From: Hericium rajendrae
Lineage: Eukaryota > Basidiomycota > Agaricomycetes > Russulales > Hericiaceae
Length of the DNA: 64,000 nt
NCBI GenBank assembly: GCA_033439255.1
Contig: CM065879.1
Span: forward strand, 2,212,501 to 2,276,500
Reading direction: 5' to 3'
Positions 49,433 through 59,515 of the stretch are shown piece by piece. How positions within the stretch are numbered: position 1 is the stretch's first letter; every line of letters begins with the position of its first letter. The notes beneath the pieces are model-generated. The model had not been told where the DNA came from. It worked only from the letters and a program-made list of their open reading frames with translations, and made no database searches. The translations under genes were made by a program, and so were the position numbers.

Positions 49433-51322
49433 ATAGAACCAGCCGTGCGACGCCCTCGTCCATCCAACGTCATCTTCGGGCTTGCGCAACACTCAAGAAT
49501 CCCAGGCGCTGCTGAGCTTCCCGACACGCCCGTTAGGCAGACCGGAACAGCGGCGATTCCGCCGCCGTTCGGTACTCCCTCTCGGGCTGATCGACCTCCT
49601 GGAGCCTGGTCCGCGCAAGACGCCTCGGCTCATTTCGCTCGCCTCCGTCAGAGCGCAGACGACCCCAGTCGGGTCAATCTCAACCCCGAGCCCGTCACCA
49701 ACGTGCTCTCAAGAATGAAAGGATCTCCTGCGCTCTCGCAGCAATCTTCCGGGCCCGGAGGTTCGGGAAGCGGGGGACCTCCTTACGCAGGGGGGCCTCC
49801 CTATGCTGGGGGAGGCGGGGATCCCAGTGACCCTGGAAGCCCCGGTGGTTCGGGGGGCCATGGCGGGAACGGTGGGGGGCCTCCTCCGCATAGGAATCCC
49901 CACCATCACGTCCCGCGACCTCCGAACGCAGGGCCTCCTGATGGAGTGGGACCGCCAGCTCCGCCGCCTCCGCCGCCTCCTGCGATCGCTGCCCTTCCTA
50001 CGCCATCCGCCCCCGACAAAGGCCCTCGTCTCAAGGAAGTTCTTAATCCCAGTGATTTGCCAGGATGGAACGGGAGCTCCTACACTGCCGTTAATTACTT
50101 CACGGAAGTGCAACAGTTTGCTTCCATGGGCGGAACCCTGCCAGAGGTCATGGGCAGATGGCTATGGCGTCGTCTGGACGACGGGTCCTCGATTCGTAGC
50201 TGGTACATGCTGCTCCACGACGAACTTAAGGACTACATGTCGTCGCACTATCTCAACTGGCTCCAAGGCATCAAGAAGTATTGGCTCGGGGACAAATGAA
50301 TGCTCGATCGTCAGATCGAATTCTCCGAAATGCACTACCACCAGAAACGCCACGAAAACGAGTCCCCGACCGACTTCATCACTCGTCGTCTCATGTATTC
50401 CCGCATGATCATGGGCACTGGACTCGACGGCGAAGAAGAAGTCCGCTTGGTCTTGCGCAATGCCAGCCCCGAATGGCACAACATCCTCTATGCCTCGTCC
50501 GTCACCAACGTGGCTGAACTTCTGCAGCGAGTTCGCTTGCAAGAAGTACAGTTACGCGCTGCTCATCGTGGCAGAGGTGCGGACATCGTTACGCGCGACG
50601 AGCTCAACGCGCTCTTGGATAGCCGCTTCCGCGGTCGTAATGAAGGAGGCACTGCCCGCCGTCCCTTCTTCGGAAAGCGTCGGACCGCCAACACTATCGC
50701 TGCTCACGAAGCCGACGAGGAATTTCCGGTTTCTGTCGAAGATGACGAAGCTTCTGCAGAAGCTGACCGACGATCCCACGACGACGACGACGACTACGTC
50801 GACGGCGTGTGTGCCGAAGCTTTCACCAATGAAGCGAAACGCCAGAGGCCGCCTCCCAAAGGAGGCTACCCATTTCCGAAGGCGGATCAAGTCAAGTCCT
50901 CGCGCAAGCCACCTTCCCCGTGCAAAGTCTGTGGCAGTAGCAACCATTGGGACAAGGAGTGCCCTCATTGGTCTTACTACGAAGCCAGGAAGACGGCCAA
51001 TCGGTTAGAAGGATTTGAGGATACCTCTCGGACAAAGTCCGAAGAAGCTGTATACAGCAAAGCCTTCGAGGCTCTTCTTTCTGAATCTATTTCTTCTACC
51101 TATGTGGATGTGGTTGCGCTTGACGCGGACCTGCGCGAAACGTGTGAATGTCCGACTACTCCTCCGGCTAAGTCAGCCTTCTTGTCCCGAGCTCCTTACG
51201 TTGAAGAAATTGAGGATGAACACTTCGCTAACCTTCGGAGGAAACCGTCGCAAGCGGACGGCCCCCTCTTGGAGGAAGTTACGCCTGCTAGTCGCCCTGT
51301 AGTGGACCTTCCGAAAAGGTGA
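49433..51322 (+). pseudogene. gag: Ty3 element B gag, 3' part with zinc knuckle
   Basis: Coding resumes on the far side of the KDZ insertion, beginning inside the 15-bp duplication. A Gly/Pro-rich linker (49740-49960) precedes the Gag capsid domain, and a zinc knuckle CKVCGSSNHWDKECP lies near 50918-50965. An acidic C-terminus follows. This part is broken by about one change. It is treated as a fossil. Confidence 0.82.
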
Positions 51323-51328
51323 TTTGCC

Positions 51329-54300
51329 TTGCCGGGACAGAACGCTGAGGGCGTCTCGGTACTCTCAATGCCGGGATGGGTACTAAGTCGACGGGGCTCG
51401 CCCCTTGACCTTCGCCTCGATTCTGGCGCCGACATTACCTTGCTATCGGAGGCCTTCTACAAAGAACTAAGGGACCCTCCGCCTCTCAAACGAGGCCTCA
51501 AGCTCCAGCTCCTGCAGCTCACGGCGAAGGATGCGCGCCTACTTGGATACGTGAATTTGCCTATCTTCGTAGAAGCCGTCAACGGTGAAATCCTACGCCT
51601 CGAAGCCGAGGCTTACGTAGTCTCAGGCATGACGGTTCCCATCCTTCTTGGCGAGGACTTCCACCAAACTTACGAGCTTGCTGTAGCGCGTCCGAGCACG
51701 GGCACTACAGTCACGTTTGGCGAAACTGGCTACAGCGTCCTGGCCCAGCCGTGCCAGCACACGAAGGACCGCCGACTTGTCACCCGCGCTAAGGGTTATC
51801 CCCTTGCGTGCTTCGTCAAGGCGAAATCTCACCGTCGTGCCAAAGCGCGTCGCCGTGCGGCGAAGCACAAGTTCGGCGGTGAACTGCGTCTCGTCTGCGT
51901 CAAAAAGGACGTTCGGGTTCCCGCCAGTACTGTCAGCAAAGTCGAAGTCGAAGCGCCCTTCCTGGACGATCGGACCTGGCTAGTGGAGAAGGCTATCGTC
52001 GCTAACTCGGAGGATCCAGTTTTCGCGACGCCGAACACCCTCGTTACGGGCTCCTTCCCTTTCGTCCCTATCGCCAATACTTCATCGCGCCCTAAGTATC
52101 TTCGTAAGGGGGATATTGTCGGGCAACTTGTCGACCCCGTGGAGTTCCTCGACACCCCGAAGGATCGCGCTCACCTCTCCCTATTGCTTGACCATGCGAA
52201 AAAGACGGCCGTTCTAGTCGAGGCGTGCATGGCTACTAGCGATTCGCGTGCCACGCCCTCTGACGAACCGGCCTCCGAGGAGCAGTGGGGACCCAAGACG
52301 GCGGAAGTTCCCGACACGACCGTCTACCCTTCCTCAGACATGGAGGACCTGTTGGATGTAGGGGAATTGCCGGCTCACTTGCATGCCAAGGCCTGGGACA
52401 TGCTGCGGCGCCGCGCTGGTGCCTTCGGATTCGATGGACGTTTAGGCCAACATCCGTCTCGCGTCCACATCCGTACCCAGGATGGTCAAGTCCCCATCGT
52501 GGTTCCCATGTACGGGACTTCCCCGGCCAAGCGCGAAGTTATTGACGACCAGCTCGACAAATGGTTCGAACAAGGGGTTATCGAACCCTCTCGCAGTCCG
52601 TGGAGTGCGCCGGTCGTTATTGTCTACCGCAATAACAAGCCGCGTTTCTGCGTCGATTACCGACGCCTTAACGCGGTCACAACGCCGGATGAGTTTCCTA
52701 TTCCCAGGCAAACTGAGATCTTATCCTCCTTATCCGGCGCGCAAGTCCTATCCTCCTTGGATGCCCTCTCTGGCTTTACCCAGCTTGAGATGGCGCCCGA
52801 GGACGTCGAGAAAACCGCCTTCCGCACGTACCGCGGTCTTTTCCAATTCTTGCGCATGCCATTCGGCCTGCGTAACGGGCCTTCCATCTTTCAACGCGTG
52901 ATGCAGGGCATTCTCGCGCCTTATCTGTGGCTCTTCTGCTTGGTCTACATCGACAATATCGTCATTTATTCCAAATCGCACGAAGAGCATTTGAACCATT
53001 TAGACAAGGTCCTCGAAGCTATCGAGGAGGCCGGGCTCACCCTCAGCCCCTCGAAGTGCCACATGTTCTACAGCTCCATCATTCTTTTGGGTCACAAGGT
53101 GTCTCGGTTGGGCCTCTCCACTCACCGAGCAAAGGTGGAGAAGATCCTGAATATGCCACGCCCCACCAAAGTCAGCGATTTGCGGACTTTCTTGGGTTTG
53201 GCTGTCTACTTCTCCACTTTTCTGCCACATTATGCCAGCATCGCCACGCCCTTGTTTCAGCTGACGCGCAAAGGTGTCCACTGGCCATGGAGTTCCGACG
53301 AAGAACATGCCTTCCAAAGCATCAAGGCCTCCCTTGCCGCGGCACCCGTCTTAGGGCACCCCGAACAAGGCTTTCCATACCGTCTGTACACCGATGCGTC
53401 CGCTGATGGCTTGGGCTGCACGCTCCAGCAAGTCCAACGCATTCGAGTCAAGGACCTTAGCGGCACCAAAGCATACGATCGCTTGAAGCGAGCGTATGAT
53501 AACGGCCTGGCAGTACCTCGGTTCGTGACCTGTGTTTCTTCCTCTGATACCCCGGACGCTTTTGCTTCCGAATGGGCTACCTCGCTCGATGAAACCTTCA
53601 TTTTCGTCGAACGAGTTATCGCTTATTGGAGCCGTACCTTCAAACCCGCGGAGCGGAACTACTCGGCGACCGAGCGCGAAGCCCTCGCTGCCAAGGAAGC
53701 CCTCGTTAAATTCCAGCCCTTCATTGAGGGCGAGCGTATCGTGCTGGTCACCGACCACGCTGCGCTGCAGTGGGCTCGGACCTACGAAAACAGCAATCGT
53801 CGTCTGGCCGTGTGGGGCACCATTTTCTCTGCTTATCAACCTTACCTCGAAATTGTCCATCGTCCTGGACGTGTTCATTCCAACGTCGATCCCCTGTCCC
53901 GTCTTCTCCAACATGTCCCGCCGCACGTCTCCCCTCCGCCCGATGATGCTCCAGCGATCGTGACCAACGGTACCGTCGCCGCCGAGGCCGAAGACTCCGC
54001 TCAGCGGGAGCCTGCTCTTAAAGTTGCTCAAGTCGTCATTACCGATATCCGGGATGCTCTCGCCGGCGGAGCTGCCTGCGCCCACGCCGTTCAAACACGG
54101 CATCGGTATCGCGAGGCCGCGGCTCGTTCCTCCACCCCGTGCGTCCCGGACGATGGGGGGGGCACCGTCACAGACCCCACTGCGAGTACGCATGCGGGTC
54201 CCTCCAGCTCTTCCCATCCAGATAAGCTAGCTACCCTCCACCAACCGGCGATTCCGCCAGTAGGGGAGGGTCCTCGTCATCCTTCCGATTCCCTCGATCT

Positions 54301-55867
54301 GTACGAGAAACGTCTTTGGTGGGAGGCGGATAACCCTCCTCCGACGATTCTTGTCCATCTCAATGATGCTTACCTCCAACGCTTCATTGAGGGCTATAAA
54401 GCAGACCGTTCCTTCCAAGCCAAGTGGACCACGCTGGACCCCAGCGTCGGATCCTGGCAAGCGGGAGAACGTTTCTTCAAGGATGCGAAAGGATTGCTCT
54501 TCTTTCGCAACGCCGATTTTCAACCCCGGCTCTGCGTGCCCGCGTCCGAGAGATCCGCACTCATGGTTCAATGCCATGAATCTCCCTTCGAATCTGCTCA
54601 CGCGGGGCCGGAGAAATTATGGCAGCTTATGAGTGGGAAGTTTTACTGGCCTAGCATGCGCAAAGACGTCGTGGAATTCTGCGCGACCTGCGACGTCTGC
54701 CAAAAGGTCAAGTCGACGAACTTCTCGAAATACGGGAAGCTTTTGCCTAACCCGATTCCTCGCCGTCCGTACGACTCCGTGTCTATGGACCTCATCACGG
54801 GGCTGCCGTGGTCGGAGGATGCCAATTCAATCTTGGTGTTTGTCGACCGCCTCACTAAACATGCGCAATTTATTCCTACAACGACCGGGCTCACCACGGA
54901 AGGGTTCGCGCGTCTGTTTGTGAAGCACGTTGTCTGCCGGTTTGGCATTCCACGATCTATCATTTCCGACCGCGACCCGCGCTGGACGTCCCTCTTCTGG
55001 AAGAACGTCGTGAAATACTTGAAGACGCGCATGGCTCTGTCATCGTCACATCATCCTCAGCACGACGGTCAGACGGAGATTGTAAACCGCAAGCTGGAAG
55101 TCATGCTTCGGGCTTACGTGGCAACCGATAAAAGTTCGTGGGCCTCCTGGCTCCACCTGCTCGAACACGCCTACAACTCCACCCTGCACGCATCGACAGG
55201 AGCTTCTCCTCATTTTGTGCTCTACGGGTTTGTCCCCACCAGCACCTTAGACTTCTTCTCCCCGCCGTCTGCCTCGTCCTCCCCGCAAAGCGATTTGCTG
55301 AACGGTGACGCGAAGGCTTTTGTGGACAAATTGCACTTTTATCGCGACAGCGCTCGAACCGCCATTGCGCGCGCGCAGGTTAAACAAGCTGACGGCTTTA
55401 ATCGCACTCGCCGGGAGCTCGAACTTTCTGTCGGTGACCTTGTTCTTGTCAATCCTCACTCTCTAGAGTGGTTAGAGTCAAAGGGCGAGTTCGCGAAGCT
55501 GACGCAGTGCGCGATCGGGCCTTTCGCGATCCAGGAGCGCCTCAATCCCAATGTCTATCGTCTGGATATGCCTGACAAATATCCAGGCTCCACCGTTTTC
55601 AACATCCAACATTTACGGCGCTATCGCCGTGCAGAGGACGACATCGCCCGCACGATTCTCCCAGAAACGCGACCCGACGTTGTGGCATCCGAAGAGTACC
55701 AAGTCGACAAGATTGTCGGGCACCGCTATGACAAACGGCGCCGGCAAATGCTCTACTTGGTCCACTGGGAGGGCTACTCCCCTCAGTTTGATCTTTGGCT
55801 CACGGCTCGTGACCTGCGTAACGCTCCTCGCCGCCTTTTTGCTTACAAGCAATTTTATAACCTGTGA
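51329..55867 (+). CDS. pol: Ty3 element B Pol polyprotein (PR-RT-RH-IN-chromodomain)
   Basis: One open frame of 1,512 residues. Order: aspartic protease with LDSGADI (about residue 32), a long spacer, reverse transcriptase with FCVDYRRLN and FGLRNGPS (about 410-560), RNase H with LYTDASADG (about 690-850), a Pro/Ala-rich linker, integrase with an HHCC zinc region (HESPFESAHAG..CATCDVCQ) and a core with SDRDPRW and HHPQHDGQTE (about 1080-1280), and a C-terminal chromodomain (YQVDKIVGHRY..LVHWEGYS). It is a chromovirus, distinct from element A. The frame is open throughout. Confidence 0.93.
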   Translation: MPGQNAEGVSVLSMPGWVLSRRGSPLDLRLDSGADITLLSEAFYKELRDPPPLKRGLKLQLLQLTAKDARLLGYVNLPIFVEAVNGEILRLEAEAYVVSGMTVPILLGEDFHQTYELAVARPSTGTTVTFGETGYSVLAQPCQHTKDRRLVTRAKGYPLACFVKAKSHRRAKARRRAAKHKFGGELRLVCVKKDVRVPASTVSKVEVEAPFLDDRTWLVEKAIVANSEDPVFATPNTLVTGSFPFVPIANTSSRPKYLRKGDIVGQLVDPVEFLDTPKDRAHLSLLLDHAKKTAVLVEACMATSDSRATPSDEPASEEQWGPKTAEVPDTTVYPSSDMEDLLDVGELPAHLHAKAWDMLRRRAGAFGFDGRLGQHPSRVHIRTQDGQVPIVVPMYGTSPAKREVIDDQLDKWFEQGVIEPSRSPWSAPVVIVYRNNKPRFCVDYRRLNAVTTPDEFPIPRQTEILSSLSGAQVLSSLDALSGFTQLEMAPEDVEKTAFRTYRGLFQFLRMPFGLRNGPSIFQRVMQGILAPYLWLFCLVYIDNIVIYSKSHEEHLNHLDKVLEAIEEAGLTLSPSKCHMFYSSIILLGHKVSRLGLSTHRAKVEKILNMPRPTKVSDLRTFLGLAVYFSTFLPHYASIATPLFQLTRKGVHWPWSSDEEHAFQSIKASLAAAPVLGHPEQGFPYRLYTDASADGLGCTLQQVQRIRVKDLSGTKAYDRLKRAYDNGLAVPRFVTCVSSSDTPDAFASEWATSLDETFIFVERVIAYWSRTFKPAERNYSATEREALAAKEALVKFQPFIEGERIVLVTDHAALQWARTYENSNRRLAVWGTIFSAYQPYLEIVHRPGRVHSNVDPLSRLLQHVPPHVSPPPDDAPAIVTNGTVAAEAEDSAQREPALKVAQVVITDIRDALAGGAACAHAVQTRHRYREAAARSSTPCVPDDGGGTVTDPTASTHAGPSSSSHPDKLATLHQPAIPPVGEGPRHPSDSLDLYEKRLWWEADNPPPTILVHLNDAYLQRFIEGYKADRSFQAKWTTLDPSVGSWQAGERFFKDAKGLLFFRNADFQPRLCVPASERSALMVQCHESPFESAHAGPEKLWQLMSGKFYWPSMRKDVVEFCATCDVCQKVKSTNFSKYGKLLPNPIPRRPYDSVSMDLITGLPWSEDANSILVFVDRLTKHAQFIPTTTGLTTEGFARLFVKHVVCRFGIPRSIISDRDPRWTSLFWKNVVKYLKTRMALSSSHHPQHDGQTEIVNRKLEVMLRAYVATDKSSWASWLHLLEHAYNSTLHASTGASPHFVLYGFVPTSTLDFFSPPSASSSPQSDLLNGDAKAFVDKLHFYRDSARTAIARAQVKQADGFNRTRRELELSVGDLVLVNPHSLEWLESKGEFAKLTQCAIGPFAIQERLNPNVYRLDMPDKYPGSTVFNIQHLRRYRRAEDDIARTILPETRPDVVASEEYQVDKIVGHRYDKRRRQMLYLVHWEGYSPQFDLWLTARDLRNAPRRLFAYKQFYNL

Positions 55868-56178
55868 TTTCCGGCAGTGGCTCCCTCGCCCTGCTTGTTC
55901 TTTCTACCCCGCTTGTTCTTCTATTTCTATTTTTCTTTATTTCTCTTCCAATTCGCCATTCCGCTGTGCAGGACTCTGCTTCCTATTTCGTCCCGGCCCT
56001 CCGGCCCGCGGCATCCGCCCAGTCGTGACTTCGCGCTGCCTCGGCAATTCCCGGCGGCGCTCCAATCCGTGTTAGCTCCGCCCACGCGCGTCCCAAAACT
56101 CTCTTTCTTTTCTTATCTCTACTCCCATCTCCTTCTTCGGCGGCTTCTTCGCATCCCTTCTCTCTCTCTCTCTCTCTC
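55868..56178. other. Pyrimidine-rich region after Ty3 element B pol
   Basis: C/T-rich sequence with a (TC)n run at about 56157-56178, ending at the next insertion. Similar CT-rich sequence resumes on the far side at 59023. I see no LTR-like repeat of the 5' region here. Confidence 0.5.
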
Positions 56179-56709
56179 CATCTGAAAAATTTGCCAGTGG
56201 TACATAGCTCTATATAGTCTACATAGATCTCCTAGCTTCATAGTATCGCCCTTTATTGTATAGCCCACATAGCCAAAGGGTGATGCTATGTAGTGCTATG
56301 AGGCTCAAAGGTGATGCTATGGAGTGCTATGGAGTGCTATCATAGCTATGAGAGCTGACTATGTAGCTATGATAGTATGACTAGCTATCAAAGCTATCAG
56401 TATCTATCAAAGCTATAAGGCTTATGTATCTTACATATCCTATATTCAATATGTGTCTCACATAACCTATGTATAATATATGTGAGACATATCCTATATT
56501 CAATATGTGTCTCATATATCTTATATTTAATATGTAGACCTGATATACATATTAAAGCAATAAAATTTATTAGAACTTTAAATCTTTTCTATAATCATAT
56601 CAAAATTAATAACATATGATCACACAGATTTATAATATTTCAAAGCATCAAGATTATATTGATATCACAAACACTACTACTAACTAAAAAGTGAAAATAT
56701 AAGTAAGAA

Positions 56710-56880
56710 AATAAAAAGATAAGATAAGATAATACAAGAAGATACGATAAGATAATACAGTATGATAAGAAGATATGATAAGATAAGATAAGTAAACGGA
56801 CATAAGATAAGAGAATATAAGAAACTAAGTAAGAAAAGATAAGAAAACATGAGTCTTAGAAGATAAAGATAACATATAAG
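56710..56880. repeat. GATAAG-rich microsatellite
   Basis: Irregular runs of GATAAG, AAGATAA and related units on the plus strand, e.g. GATAAGATAAGATAAG near 56778. It lies inside the CTGAAAAAT element and is AT-rich. GATA motifs are binding sites for fungal GATA factors, but here simple slippage explains them. Confidence 0.7.
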
Positions 56881-57576
56881 AACTTACCAAAGTAACAAAA
56901 AGCGAAATGTAAGAAACTAACTTGAAGACATTAGTATTAGTATAAGCAATAAAAGACCAACAATTAAAACATTACCTTAAAGACAGCAACAACGAGCAAG
57001 AAACAATGAGCAAGTAGAAAACAACGACGAGCAAGCAAAAAACAACGACGAGCAAGCAAACGACGTCGACGAAGGCGTCGACGTGGCAAGAGATAGTGGG
57101 AGTTAAAGAGCAAGAGGGCGCGCGCGCGCGCGCGAGCCTTATATACGAATCCCGGGCGGAGCTGGGATTCGTGGCTGCCGGGCGCTTGCCGAGCATCGCG
57201 TCAGAGACTGGGGCCAGACTCCACTAAATGGCCTTGGCTCTCTGTGAGCTTGATGTATAGTAGATACTTACAATGCTCATTCATTCGAATCGTATTTACA
57301 ATTTATGGCTCTACTGTTTTTTTCTAAATTTGTGTGATTTTTCTTGATTTGTGGTGGTTCGAGAAACGTAGCTTCGCTCGTTTGGTGGCTGAAGCACCGA
57401 AACGCGCGTCGAAGTTCGTCTCTCGCTGTCTCCACCACATTAACTCTCCACTCTCCTCCCTCCATCCTCCTACTCTCCCTCTAACTCGTCAAACCGCATG
57501 CAGGAGGGACTCAGGCAGATGCAGAGGGTCTCGAAGGTGAGTAAAGAATACTTTTATTTCGTTTATTCGTGCTAAC

Positions 57577-57612
57577 GTCGAGAGTATCGCTCGTTCGAGC
57601 GATACTCTCGAC
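57577..57612. repeat. Near-perfect 36-bp palindrome
   Basis: Arms of 17 bases (GTCGAGAGTATCGCTCG and its exact reverse complement) are separated by TT. It sits at the boundary between the AT-rich left part and the GC-rich right part of the CTGAAAAAT element. It could extrude as a hairpin; no role is known. Confidence 0.9.
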
Positions 57613-57959
57613 TTCTTTCGTCCTCCCGCGCCCTCACTCCCCCTCGCCTCCGACTGCCGCCCCTCCCGCATCACCTTGCCCTCCACCGACCTCGCCGCCT
57701 TGCCGTCACGTCGCTAGCGCCCGGCGCGCCGCCTCCAACGGTCACGATCAGCGGAGTGCGCCCGATCGTCCACGACCCGGGACGGGCACGCCAGCACACG
57801 CACGTCGCGCGTGGCCCTCTCCATCCGCGCGACCGTCTACGCCATCGCGCCCAGGCCCGCTGCCCCCGACACTTCGCGCACGCCTCCCCGCGTGCCTCGC
57901 GTCTCCCGCATGCAGGTTGCAGCGTCGCGCACGGGCCCGCCGACGCCGACGCCTCGTGC

Positions 57960-58490
57960 GGGTCCCTCGCGCCTCGTGCCCGTCGCCCTCGCCTCGCGCC
58001 CGTCGCCCTCGCCTCGCGCCCGTCGCCCTCGCCTCGCGCCCGTCGCCCTCGCCTCGTGCCCGTCGCCCTCGCCTCGTGCCCGTCGCCCTCGCCCTCGCCG
58101 TCGCCCTCGCGCATGTCGCCGTCCCCTCGAGCCCGTCGTCCGTGCCTCGTGCGCGTCGCCCTCGCCTCGCGCGCGTCTCCCTCGCCTCGCGCGCGTCGCC
58201 CTCGCCCTCGTGCGCGTCGCCCTCGCCCTCGCGCGCGTCGCCGTCGCCCTCGCCCTCGCGCACGTCGCCGTCGCCCTCGCGCACGTCGTCCGTGCATCGC
58301 GCACGTCCTCTGCCCCACGCGCACGTCCTCTGCCCCACGCGCACGTCCTCTGCCCACGCGCACGTCCTCCGCGCCACGCGAACGGTCCCCGCGCCTCGTG
58401 AACGGTCCCCGCGCCACGCGCACCTTCCACGCGCCTCGTGAACGGTCCCCGCGCCACGCGTACGAACCCCGCGTTCCGCATCTCCCGCGC
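57960..58490. repeat. GC-rich minisatellite with 20-bp period
   Basis: The unit drifts across the array but keeps a 20-base period: CGCCTCGCGCCCGTCGCCCT-like units (about 57965-58090), then CGCGCGTCGCCCTCG variants, then ACGCGCACGTCCTCTGCCCC (about 58290-58370), then GAACGGTCCCCGCGCCTCGT (about 58375-58480). Because 20 is not a multiple of 3 and the units lack stops, long open frames appear in several frames on both strands; these are artefacts of the repeat, not genes. Confidence 0.85.
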
Positions 58491-59115
58491 GCAGGCTTGC
58501 TGCATAATGCAGGCCCGCCCTATCGTGCACGGGCCTCACAGCATGCGACTCTCGCGCACGGGTCCCGGGCTTCGCGTGCACCATTGCACCTCGCGTGCAG
58601 TGTCGTGCATATCAGTCGCGCCCTTGCGCGTGCACGCCTTGTCACCTCGCAGGCATACATGTAACTTAGTGTATTTGATTGTCGTAGTAGTTAAATATAA
58701 TTTAATTTGACCTGTTTTGAGTATAGTATCAATATCATAGACTCTACATTAACTGTAGATATTATAGCAGACTAAAGCTCTGTATGGAACATAGTATCTA
58801 TAGGATACATAGAGGGAGACTAGAAATACATAAGTTACATAGCAGGCATAGTAATGTCCTATTACTATGTAATACTATGTACCCATCACCCATGACTATG
58901 ATAGCTATGATAGCTACCATAGTCCTGTATAGCTGTGTGGCCCAACTACATAGCAGCCATAGCACTATTATACCAGACATAGCATTGGCTGGCAGCTATG
59001 TAGATTTCAGATTTTTCAGATGTCTCTTCTTCTTCTCTTCTTCTCTTCCCCTCCCTCTCCGCTTCACTTCTCTCCGCCTGCTCTGACGACCGTGGCCCTG
59101 CGATTTCGCGACGCC

Positions 59116-59515
59116 ATGGTTTCAGGTACCCATCGTAGCCCCTCCGCCGACAGCGACGACCCGGCGCTTGCCGCCGCCTTGTCCTTCGCCCTTCAAGATT
59201 CTCTGCATACCCTCTCCATCCGCGTCTTGGAGCGCACCACGGGCAGTAGTTATCGGGACGGCGCCTCCTTCCTTCCGCGCAACAGCACCGGCGAGACTCT
59301 CCCCGCCTTCACCGCTCCGCGATTTACGGGGCTTTGGGTGACCTTCGGCGACCGTTTCCCCGATCCCGCCTGTGACCTCGGGCCTCCTCCCTCGGATCCC
59401 TCAGACGAGCTCGGCCTCGCCTCGCCCGCGCCGGTCAACTGGGTCGACGCCCATGGCGTCTACCCCTGCTGGCATGACCCGCTGCGGCCTTGGCTGGCTT
59501 ACCGCCCTCTCCCAT
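59116..59515 (+). pseudogene. Unknown coding fragment truncated by the second KDZ copy
   Basis: From MVSGTHRSPSADSDDPALAA the frame is open with normal GC-rich codon use. It contains ALSFALQDSLHTLSIRVLER and ends VNWVDAHGVYPCWHDPLRPW just before the KDZ end at 59516. I do not recognise the family. The CT-rich leader before it (59023-59095) resembles the region after Ty3 B pol at 55870-56178, so it may be an extra gene at the 3' end of that element or an unrelated host gene. The protein as seen has no transmembrane or catalytic motif. Confidence 0.45.

Larger units (their letters stand above)
36302..55867 (+). mobile_element. Ty3-type chromovirus B, broken, carrying a nested KDZ transposon
   Basis: A second Ty3 retrotransposon on the plus strand runs from gag at 36302 to the end of pol at 55867. 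A 12-kb KDZ DNA transposon sits in gag (37436-49432). I could not identify its LTRs: the 5' one may lie in 35750-36300, and no matching 3' copy is visible before the next insertions. It belongs to a different lineage from element A (different Gag and a longer Pol). It is broken: besides the large insertion there appears to be about one further break in gag, while pol is open throughout. Being the target of the KDZ insertion, it is older than that insertion. Confidence 0.85.
56179..59022. mobile_element. Non-autonomous element with CTGAAAAAT inverted termini, 2.8 kb
   Basis: Both ends read inward as CATCTGAAAAATYTG (left at 56179, right at 59022 on the other strand). The subterminal 200-250 bases at each end are packed with GCTATG/CATAGC hexamers on both strands. 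The flanking host is CT-rich on both sides (..TCTCTC and TCTCTTC..), so a target duplication is likely but its length cannot be fixed. The interior has no transposase that I recognise. It is AT-rich with GATA repeats on the left, then a palindrome and a GC-rich minisatellite. The structure fits a non-autonomous DNA transposon, hAT-like by its subterminal motif arrays, although the family is a guess. Confidence 0.6.

Noticed and set aside
55877-56185. Possible 3' LTR of Ty3 element B
   Set aside because: I could not match it to any sequence upstream of gag at 35750-36300, and it lacks TG..CA ends with a target duplication.
57117-57135. CG dinucleotide run as a possible Z-DNA switch
   Set aside because: It is a short microsatellite inside a non-autonomous element; nothing around it supports a regulatory role.
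57569-58664. Long open frames on both strands rich in Arg, Ser, Pro and Ala
   Set aside because: They arise from a stop-free GC-rich 20-bp minisatellite read in several frames and on both strands; no domain is present.
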